DNA from: CAYLGY01 sp964383325
Lineage (GTDB): Bacteria; Pseudomonadota; Alphaproteobacteria; Rhizobiales; Rhizobiaceae
Direction: 5' to 3'
NCBI GenBank assembly: GCA_964383325.1
Contig: CAYLGY010000013.1
Location: forward strand, 1-37,450
DNA length: 37,450 bases
Shown: piece after piece, positions 31,640 to 37,450 of the stretch
Position numbering within the stretch: the first letter of the stretch is position 1
Layout: every line of letters begins with the position of its first letter
The notes under the pieces: model-generated
What the model was told of the DNA's origin: nothing
Database searches by the model: none
What the model saw: the letters and a program-made list of their open reading frames with translations, nothing else
Made by a program: the position numbers and the translations under genes

Positions 31640-32958
31640 CCCGGCTCATGCACCGTTCCCTGCTCTCCACGCCACCTGTCGCCGTATCGGCGCGCGGCAT
31701 TGAAATCGTCGATGCCAGCGGCAAGGCCTATCTCGACGCTTCCGGTGGCGCGGCAGTCTCCTGCCTCGGCCACGGGCACCCCGCCGTGCTCGAGGCGCTG
31801 CACAGGCAGCTCGACCAGATTGCCTATGCGCATACCAGCTTCTTCACGACAGAAGCCGCCGAGCGGCTGGGCGACATCCTGATCGAGGATGCGCCGGAGG
31901 GACTCGAACATGTCTATCTGGTCTCGGGCGGTTCGGAGGCAGTCGAGGCGGCGCTCAAGATGGCGCGCCAGTATTTCGTCGAGATCGGCCAGCCGCAGCG
32001 CCGCAACGTCATCGCCCGCCGCCAGAGCTATCATGGCAATACGCTGGGCGCGCTCGCCACTGGCGGCAATGCATGGCGGCGCGAGCAGTTTCAGCCGCTG
32101 CTGATTGAAACCCATCATATCGATCCCTGTTTTTCCTATCGTTACCGGCAGGATGACGAGAGTGAGGAGTCATATGCCGCGCGCGCTGCCGGACTGCTGG
32201 AGGAAAAGCTCGTCGAGCTCGGTCCCGAAACCGTGATCGCCTTTGTCGCCGAAACGGTTGTCGGGGCGACGGCGGGCGCCGTGCCGCCGGTTGGCGACTA
32301 TTTCCGCCGGATCCGGGAGATCTGCGACCGCCATGGCGTGCTGCTGATCCTTGACGAGGTCATGTGCGGCATGGGCCGGACCGGCACCCTGCATGCCTGT
32401 GAGCAGGAGGGCATTTCCCCGGACCTGATGACCATCGCCAAGGGGCTGGGCGGCGGGTACCAGCCGATCGGCGCGGTTCTCGTCTCGGGCGCGATCTATG
32501 AGGCGATCCGTTCAGGTACGGGCTTTTTCCAGCACGGCCACACCTATATGGGCCATCCCATGGCCGCCGCGGCAGGACTTGCCGTGCAGGAAACCATCCG
32601 GCGCGAGGGCCTGCTCGAAAATGTCCGGGCCATGGGCGACGTGCTGGCGGAACGGTTGGCGGCGCGCTTCGGCAACCACCACCATGTCGGGGATATCCGC
32701 GGGCGCGGCCTGTTTCAGGCCATCGAGCTGGTGGAGGACCGCGCGAGCAAGCGCCCGTTCGCGCCCGACCGCAGGATTCATGCGGCGATCAAGCGCGAAG
32801 CGATGGCGCGCGGCCTGCTGGTGTATCCGATGGGCGGCACGATCGATGGCGTACATGGCGATCATGTGCTCCTCGCCCCGCCCTTCATCGTGAACAAAAC
32901 CGATATCGACTGCATTGTCAGCCGTCTTGCCGATGCGGTCGATGCTGTTGTGGGTTGA
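31636..32958 (+). CDS. Class III pyridoxal-phosphate aminotransferase
   Basis: A 440-residue fold-type I aminotransferase of subgroup III (omega-amino acid / diamine / beta-alanine type). Landmarks are YLDASGGAAVSCLGHGHPAV, the cofactor phosphate-binding VSGGSEAVEAALKMARQY, the ring-stacking RRQSYHGNTLGALA, AETVVGATAGAVPP, LLILDEVMCGMGRTG with the Asp that contacts the PLP nitrogen, and TIAKGLGGGYQPIGA with the Schiff-base Lys. The amino donor cannot be deduced. Coupled to rpiR by ATGA and placed opposite a BKACE gene, it may supply or consume the keto acid used by the cleavage enzyme. A 155-base leader separates it from the transporter genes. Confidence 0.92.
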   Translation: MTRLMHRSLLSTPPVAVSARGIEIVDASGKAYLDASGGAAVSCLGHGHPAVLEALHRQLDQIAYAHTSFFTTEAAERLGDILIEDAPEGLEHVYLVSGGSEAVEAALKMARQYFVEIGQPQRRNVIARRQSYHGNTLGALATGGNAWRREQFQPLLIETHHIDPCFSYRYRQDDESEESYAARAAGLLEEKLVELGPETVIAFVAETVVGATAGAVPPVGDYFRRIREICDRHGVLLILDEVMCGMGRTGTLHACEQEGISPDLMTIAKGLGGGYQPIGAVLVSGAIYEAIRSGTGFFQHGHTYMGHPMAAAAGLAVQETIRREGLLENVRAMGDVLAERLAARFGNHHHVGDIRGRGLFQAIELVEDRASKRPFAPDRRIHAAIKREAMARGLLVYPMGGTIDGVHGDHVLLAPPFIVNKTDIDCIVSRLADAVDAVVG

Positions 32959-33036
32959 TGTACTGCCAGGGGTGAACACCATGAATGATGGATCGGAAAC
33001 GCCGCCAGCATCGCCCCGGAACTGAGAATTTTCGTA

Positions 33037-33069
33037 CAGCACAGGTCCAGTGGCACAGGGCCTGTGCTG
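33037..33069. repeat. Hairpin in the leader of the TAXI binding-protein gene
   Basis: CAGCACAGG (33037-33045) and CCTGTGCTG (33061-33069) make a perfect 9-bp stem with a 15-base loop. CCCC-GACA-GGGG follows at 33080-33091, just before the ribosome site. There is no T-run. The pair may stabilise the transcript or attenuate read-through from the aminotransferase gene. The rest of 32959-33113 shows no gene. Confidence 0.6.
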
Positions 33070-33113
33070 AGTCCAGAGCCCCGACAGGGGAGTGCCCAAA
33101 GGGAGACACACTC

Positions 33114-34094
33114 ATGAAACGACAATCGGTACTTGGCTTCGGCCTCGCCGCGGCGATGATCGCTTCATTCGCCACAGGAGTCGCCAGCGCCCAGGAACAG
33201 CGTTTCGTCTCCGTGGGAACCGGCGGTGTCACCGGAGTCTATTATCCGGTTGGCGGTGCGATCTGCCGCCTGATGAACCAGACTCGCCGCGACCACGGAA
33301 TTCGCTGTTCGGTTGAATCGACGGGTGGCTCTGTCTTCAATGTCAATGCCATCAAGGGCGGCGACCTCGAATTCGGGGTCGTGCAGTCGGATGTCCAGTA
33401 CAATGCCTATCATGGCGAGGCCGGCTTTGCCGATGGCGGGCCGCACGAGAAGCTGCGCTCCGTCTTCTCGCTGCATCCCGAGCCGCTGACGGTCGTCGCA
33501 CGCGCCGATTCCGGCATCACCGATTTCGACAGCCTCAAGGGAAAGCGCGTCAATATCGGCAATCCGGGCTCCGGTCAGCGGGCGCTGATGGACCTGCTCA
33601 TCGCGGAGAAGGGCTGGACCAATTCCGACTTTGCCCTCGCAGGCGAGCTTGCGCCGGCTGAGCAGAGTTCAGCGCTGTGCGACAACAATATCGATGCCTT
33701 CGCCTATACGGTCGGACACCCGGCCGGCGCGATCCAGGAAGCCACGACGACCTGCGATTCGCGGATCATTCCCGTCGAGGGCGAGGTGGTTGACCGGCTG
33801 GTCGAGGAACATCCCTACTACTTCACCGCCGTCATTCCGGGCGGAATGTACAATGGCAATCCGGACGATGTGAACACCTTCGGTGTCGGTGCGACGGTCG
33901 TGACGTCCGCCGATGTGCCGGACGATGTCGTGCATGCCTTTGTCGACTCCGTGTTTCGCGATTTCGAAGCCTTCAAGAGCCTGCATCCGGCCCTTGCGGT
34001 GCTGACGCCGGAAAACATGGTGAACCAGGGTAATTCCGCGCCGATGCATCCGGCCGCGGAAGCCTACTACAAGGAGAAAGGCTGGCTCCAGTAG
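33114..34094 (+). CDS. TAXI-family TRAP transporter solute-binding protein
   Basis: A 326-residue periplasmic receptor. The signal peptide MKRQSVLGFGLAAAMIASFA ends in GVASA before QEQ. The TAXI hallmark follows: VSVGTGGVTGVYYPVGGAIC. Further typical segments are FGVVQSDVQYNAYHGEAGF, SLKGKRVNIGNPGSGQRALM and NIDAFAYTVGHPAGAIQEAT. ATG 33114, with GGGAG 8 bases upstream, is chosen because it starts the signal peptide; the open frame from 32985 merely runs through the hairpin leader. It delivers its ligand to the fused TRAP permease encoded downstream. The ligand is unknown; TAXI receptors of known specificity bind small acids such as glutamate. Confidence 0.94.
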   Translation: MKRQSVLGFGLAAAMIASFATGVASAQEQRFVSVGTGGVTGVYYPVGGAICRLMNQTRRDHGIRCSVESTGGSVFNVNAIKGGDLEFGVVQSDVQYNAYHGEAGFADGGPHEKLRSVFSLHPEPLTVVARADSGITDFDSLKGKRVNIGNPGSGQRALMDLLIAEKGWTNSDFALAGELAPAEQSSALCDNNIDAFAYTVGHPAGAIQEATTTCDSRIIPVEGEVVDRLVEEHPYYFTAVIPGGMYNGNPDDVNTFGVGATVVTSADVPDDVVHAFVDSVFRDFEAFKSLHPALAVLTPENMVNQGNSAPMHPAAEAYYKEKGWLQ

Positions 34095-34123
34095 GAGGCA
34101 CGCATCATGCGGAGGGCACGTGC

Positions 34124-34198
34124 ATGACCGATGACCGGGGCGTCATCGCCACCGTGCGGAAGCGCCAGCCGCGCAAAGGCATGCACGCGCCCGCCTGA
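34124..34198 (+). CDS. Possible 24-codon small ORF between TRAP genes
   Basis: ATG 34124 follows GGAGGG at a spacing of about 7 bases and encodes a short basic peptide (MTDDRGVIATVRKRQPRKGM plus HAPA) ending at TGA 34198. It lies in the 178-base spacer between the TAXI receptor and permease genes, directly before a strong hairpin, so it could be a leader peptide or simply a chance frame. No homology is recognised. Confidence 0.3.
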   Translation: MTDDRGVIATVRKRQPRKGMHAPA

Positions 34199-34201
34199 CC
34201 A

Positions 34202-34236
34202 GAGGGGAGACGTTCCGGGGCGGAACGCCTCCCTTC
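34202..34236. repeat. Long hairpin between TRAP receptor and permease genes
   Basis: CGTTCCG (34211-34217) pairs with CGGAACG (34221-34227) around GGG. After one A/C mismatch the stem continues with eight more pairs, including one G-T (34202-34209 with 34229-34236). It may be an intercistronic attenuator or 3'-end stabiliser that keeps binding-protein mRNA in excess of permease mRNA. No U-tract follows. Confidence 0.65.
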
Positions 34237-34272
34237 CCGCGTTGCAGATCAAGAATGGGGAGGGGAGCCGCA

Positions 34273-36939
34273 ATGGCAACAGAGAACAGCAAGTCCGGCG
34301 CGAGCGCGCCATTGAGCGAGGCCGAACTTCAGGACCTCGTCGCTGCCGCCGATACCGGAGCCCGCAATCCTGTTGGCCTTGCCGCATGGGTGATTTCCGG
34401 CGTGGCGCTCTGCTGGTCGCTGTTTCAGCTCTACATCGCCTCGCCGCTGCCCTTCACCCTGAGCAGCGCCACCGGCCTGCCACTGGTATTCAACGATACC
34501 CAGACGCGCTCCATCCACCTTGCCTTCGGCCTGTTCCTCGCTTTCATGGCGTATCCGGCCTTCTCCGGCAGCCCGCGCAATCGCATACCGGCGCTTGACT
34601 GGATCTTCGCGATCACTGCCGCCGGCGCGGCGCTTTATATCTTCATCTTCTATCGTGATCTTGCCCGTCGCCCCGGCCTGCCGATCACGCAGGATCTGGT
34701 CGTGGCGGGGATCGGCGTGGTGCTGCTGCTCGAAGCCACGCGCCGGGCGCTGGGCCCGCCTCTGGCGGTCGTCGCCCTGGTCTTCCTGGCATATGTGTTC
34801 TTCGGTTCCTCGACCCTGGTGCCCGACATCATCCGCTGGGGTGGCGCCTCCTTCGGGCGGGCCATGGACCAGATGTGGCTCTCGACCGGAGGCGTCTTCG
34901 GCGTGCCGCTGGGCGTATCCACGGCCTTTGTTTTCCTGTTCGTGTTGTTCGGATCGATGCTTGACCGGGCCGGCGCGGGCAATTTCTTCATCAAGCTTGC
35001 CTTCGCGCTGCTTGGCCACATGCGCGGCGGGCCGGCCAAGGCCGCTGTCCTGTCGTCCATGATGACCGGCATGATCTCGGGCTCGTCCATCGCCAATGTG
35101 GTCACGACCGGCACGTTCACGATTCCCTTGATGAAACGGGTCGGCTTCACGCCTGAAAAGGCCGGCTCTGTCGAAGTGGCAAGCTCGGTCAACGGCCAGA
35201 TCATGCCGCCGGTCATGGGCGCCGCCGCCTTCCTGATGGTGGAGTATATCGGCATTCCCTATATTCAGGTCATCAAGCACGCCTTCCTGCCGGCAGTCGT
35301 TTCCTATATCGCGCTGCTCTATCTGGTCCACCTGGAAGCCGTGCGCGGCGACATGCCGGTGCTGCCGAAGCGCGGGGCCGGAACGGGCATGCAGTCCCTG
35401 TTGCGGGCAGGCATCACCTTCGCCTCGATCGCCGTGCTGGCGGGCGCGGTCTATTATTTCATCAGCTTCGTGCGGATGCTGATCCCCGGCCTGTCCGGTC
35501 CCGTGCTGATTGCGCTTCTGCTGGCCGCCTATGTCGGGCTGATCTGGTATGCTGCCCGGGTCCCCGATCTCGACCTCGACGATCCCGAATCGCCGGTGGT
35601 GGAATTGCCTCTGGTCAAGGATGTCATCAAGACCGGCCTGCATTACCTGCTGCCGCTTTTCGTGCTGGTCTGGTTCCTGATGATCGAGCGCCGCTCGCCG
35701 GGACTGTCTGCCTTCTATGCGGTGCTGCTGCTGATTGTCATCGTCCTGACCCAGAAACCACTCAAGGCCCTGTTCCGCGGGCTTCGCGTGGCCGAGAATG
35801 GCGCCGCCTTCCGCGAGGGCTTCGAGGATCTCGTCGTCGGCCTGATTGCCGGTGCCCGCAACATGATCGGCATTGCCTGCGCCACGGCAGCCGCCGGCAT
35901 CATTGTCGGCACGGTGACCCTGACAGGCATCGGCCAGGTCATGGCGGAATTTGTCGAATTCCTGTCCGGCGGCAATATTTTCCTGATCCTGGTCTTCACC
36001 GCGATCATCAGCCTGATTCTCGGCATGGGCCTGCCGACGACGGCGAACTATATCGTCGTATCGTCGCTGATGGCGCCCGTCATTGTGGAGGTCGGCGCGG
36101 CCAATGGCGTCCTGATCCCGCTGATCGCGGCCCACATGTTCGTCTTCTATTTCGGCATCATGGCCGATGTGACCCCGCCCGTGGGGCTTGCCTCCTTCGC
36201 CGCAGCCGCCGTCTCGGGCGGCGACCCGATCCGTACGGGCTTCGTTGCCTTCTTCTATTCGCTGCGCACAGTACTGCTGCCCTTCCTCTTCGTCTTCAAT
36301 ACCGAACTGTTGCTGATCGATGTGGGCTGGCTGGGCGGCATCTGGATGCTGGCGCTGGCGACGGTGTCAATGCTCATCTTCGCTGCGGCCACCCAGGGGT
36401 TCTTCATGGCGCGCAACCGCATCTGGGAGACGGTGGCGCTGCTCCTGGTCACATTCCTGCTGCTGCGTCCGGGCTTCTTCCTCGACCTGGTGCAACCCCC
36501 CTACGAAACGATCGACCCGCCGCGCTACCATGAAGCGATCGAAGCCCAGCCGGACAATGCCCGGATCCGCGTGCACATTACCGGGCCGTCCTTCAATGAT
36601 CCCGGCAGGACGATCGAGCGAATCATGGCCTTCGACCTCGGCCCTGCCGGCGAGCCGGGCCCGGCCCGCTTCGAGACGGCGACCGGCCTTGCCATGCACC
36701 TGGACGAGCGCGGCGCGATCCTCGACGAGCCGTTCGACATGAACAGCCTTGCCGGCAAGACCCTGTCGGAGCTGGATTTCTACGCCGACGATCCTGTCCG
36801 GCTGACCGCGCTGGAACTCCCTGCGGAAAGGGCGCCGAAGGAGCTGTTCTACCTAGTGGGGTTGCTGCTCTTCGTGCTCGTCGTCTGGTCCCAGCGCCGG
36901 CGGGGTGGCACGCTGGCCGGCAATCCGCAGGCGCGATGA
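34273..36939 (+). CDS. TRAP transporter fused permease (DctQM, 4TM + 12TM) with C-terminal DUF3394
   Basis: An 888-residue inner-membrane permease in which the small (Q) and large (M) subunits are fused, the usual partner of TAXI receptors. An N-terminal soluble leader precedes the Q-type helices (about residues 38-160: LAAWVISGVALCWSLFQLYI, LDWIFAITAAGAALYIFIFY). The M part has the conserved LLGHMRGGPAKAAVLSSMMT and MISGSSIANVVTTGTFTIPL with MKRVGF, SVNGQIMPPVMGAAAFLM, and a second LGMGLPTTANYIVVSSLM plus ADVTPPVGLASFAAAAVSGG. The C-terminal RNRIWETVALLLVTFLLLRP with the following beta-rich tail matches DUF3394. ATG 34273, preceded by AGGGGAG, is chosen over ATG 34255. Uptake would be driven by an ion gradient. 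Confidence 0.94.
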   Translation: MATENSKSGASAPLSEAELQDLVAAADTGARNPVGLAAWVISGVALCWSLFQLYIASPLPFTLSSATGLPLVFNDTQTRSIHLAFGLFLAFMAYPAFSGSPRNRIPALDWIFAITAAGAALYIFIFYRDLARRPGLPITQDLVVAGIGVVLLLEATRRALGPPLAVVALVFLAYVFFGSSTLVPDIIRWGGASFGRAMDQMWLSTGGVFGVPLGVSTAFVFLFVLFGSMLDRAGAGNFFIKLAFALLGHMRGGPAKAAVLSSMMTGMISGSSIANVVTTGTFTIPLMKRVGFTPEKAGSVEVASSVNGQIMPPVMGAAAFLMVEYIGIPYIQVIKHAFLPAVVSYIALLYLVHLEAVRGDMPVLPKRGAGTGMQSLLRAGITFASIAVLAGAVYYFISFVRMLIPGLSGPVLIALLLAAYVGLIWYAARVPDLDLDDPESPVVELPLVKDVIKTGLHYLLPLFVLVWFLMIERRSPGLSAFYAVLLLIVIVLTQKPLKALFRGLRVAENGAAFREGFEDLVVGLIAGARNMIGIACATAAAGIIVGTVTLTGIGQVMAEFVEFLSGGNIFLILVFTAIISLILGMGLPTTANYIVVSSLMAPVIVEVGAANGVLIPLIAAHMFVFYFGIMADVTPPVGLASFAAAAVSGGDPIRTGFVAFFYSLRTVLLPFLFVFNTELLLIDVGWLGGIWMLALATVSMLIFAAATQGFFMARNRIWETVALLLVTFLLLRPGFFLDLVQPPYETIDPPRYHEAIEAQPDNARIRVHITGPSFNDPGRTIERIMAFDLGPAGEPGPARFETATGLAMHLDERGAILDEPFDMNSLAGKTLSELDFYADDPVRLTALELPAERAPKELFYLVGLLLFVLVVWSQRRRGGTLAGNPQAR

Positions 36940-36949
36940 GGAGGGGGAA

Positions 36950-37375
36950 ATGCACAGGAACATTCTGGTCACGGTCGATCTGGGCGAGCTGGAAGCGGAG
37001 AAGAAGGCCCTTCGCACCGCGGTCGAGCTGGCGAAATTCCACGGCGCCAACCTGCACGTGCTGACCGTCGTGCCCGATTACGGCACGCCGCTCGTCGGCA
37101 GCTTCTTTCCAAGGGAACATGAGAAGCAATTGCTCAGCCATGCCGAAAAGGCGCTGCACGAATTCACCAGGGCCAACATTCCCGAGGACGTCCGCCATCG
37201 GCACATTGTCGCGCAGGGCTCCATCTACCGGCAGATCCTGCACTATGCCGAACTCTGCAAGGCCGATCTCATCGTCATGCTGGCGACCACGCCCGGGCCG
37301 GAGAAATATCTCCTTGGTCCGAACGCGGCTCGCGTCGCCCGGCATGCCAGGGCATCGGTCTATGTCGTGCGGTAG
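36950..37375 (+). CDS. Universal stress protein (UspA family) linked to TRAP transporter
   Basis: A 141-residue UspA-fold protein: MHRNILVTVDLGELEAEKKA, AVELAKFHGANLHVLTVVPD and the C-terminal CKADLIVMLA ... ASVYVVR. The nucleotide motif of ATP-binding Usp proteins (G-2x-G-9x-G-S/T) is imperfect: the segment reads TTPGPEKYLLGPNAARVARH, with Pro-Asn in place of Ser/Thr, so ATP binding is doubtful. ATG 36950 follows GAGGGGGAA and lies 10 bases after the permease stop, so it is co-transcribed. The ectoine TRAP system TeaABC of Halomonas has a similarly placed Usp (TeaD) that modulates transport, which is the best functional precedent. Confidence 0.92.
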   Translation: MHRNILVTVDLGELEAEKKALRTAVELAKFHGANLHVLTVVPDYGTPLVGSFFPREHEKQLLSHAEKALHEFTRANIPEDVRHRHIVAQGSIYRQILHYAELCKADLIVMLATTPGPEKYLLGPNAARVARHARASVYVVR

Positions 37376-37384
37376 TCTCCAGGC

Positions 37385-37400
37385 TGCCGGGCGGCCGGCA
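37385..37400. terminator. Short GC hairpin between convergent uspA and lepA
   Basis: TGCCGG (37385-37390) and CCGGCA (37395-37400) form a perfect 6-bp stem with a GCGG loop in the 30-base convergent spacer. It is a plausible shared terminator, though without a T-run. Confidence 0.4.
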
Positions 37401-37405
37401 ACCCG

Positions 37406-37450
37406 TCAATCGCCCATCTTGAGCGCGGAAATGAAGGCTTCCTGCGGGAT
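37406..37450 (-). CDS. lepA: Elongation factor 4 (LepA), C-terminal end only
   Basis: The last 14 codons and stop codon of a minus-strand gene that continues past the window. The translation IPQEAFISALKMGD matches the conserved C-terminus of LepA/EF4, the ribosomal back-translocase GTPase. Nothing else of the gene is visible. Confidence 0.85.
   Translation of the reverse strand: MPQEAFISALKMGD

Noticed and set aside
34249..36135. Minus-strand open frame of about 628 codons opposite the TRAP permease
   Set aside because: Translation is His/Asp/Gln/Arg-rich, a typical mirror of hydrophobic transmembrane codons; the plus strand is an unmistakable permease.

Overview
This is chromosomal DNA of a high-GC alphaproteobacterium, most likely a member of the Hyphomicrobiales (Rhizobiales). 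Three things point there: alphaproteobacterial families such as DUF2093, DUF4170, a seven-iron ferredoxin FdxA and CarD; the gene order groES-groEL | HAD hydrolase-ribF-ileS and SUV3-like helicase-S4 protein-fdxA-carD; and a CIRCE operator on groESL. The genus cannot be told from the sequence. Positions 19003-19102 are a 100-N scaffold gap, so linkage between the two halves is an assembly statement rather than sequence evidence.

Left part (1-18.9 kb). The groES-groEL operon (minus strand, groEL cut by the window edge) has a sigma70-type promoter with a CIRCE element at the predicted start of transcription. Divergent from it runs a long plus-strand housekeeping block: HAD-IIA hydrolase, ribF, ileS and a lipoprotein; then, past the oppositely oriented tadA, rluB-rsmD, an M16 peptidase pair (one catalytic, one inactive), a patatin-like protein, and pmbA-cysQ-like-DUF4170-DUF374-waaA-lpxK. 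The last group, joined largely by ATGA-type overlaps, is an envelope/Kdo-lipid A operon.

Middle (18.9-26.0 kb). An unrecognised, compositionally distinct minus-strand gene ends in a proline-codon repeat that coincides with the scaffold gap. Next come DUF2093 and carD, which has a long, hairpin-rich presumed leader with its own promoter and a perfect 16-bp inverted repeat. After that come fdxA, a small S4 RNA-binding protein and a large SUV3-family helicase, all minus strand.

Right part (26.2-37.45 kb). An RsmB-like rRNA methyltransferase, an MTA/SAH-type nucleosidase and guaA precede an accessory catabolic locus. A BKACE (DUF849) enzyme is divergent from an rpiR regulator-class III aminotransferase-TAXI TRAP binding protein-fused TRAP permease-UspA series. 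A 9-bp palindrome lies in the divergent promoter region. This looks like uptake plus transamination plus beta-keto acid cleavage of an unidentified amino or keto acid. The window ends in the C-terminus of lepA.

A family of short palindromic intergenic repeats (core AGAGCCTT ... AATGGAA) occurs upstream of the HAD/ribF genes, ileS and guaA. No CRISPR, IS element, tRNA or rRNA was found. The most notable items for follow-up are the unknown coiled-coil/polyproline gene at the gap, the structured carD leader, the dispersed repeat family and the BKACE-TRAP locus.
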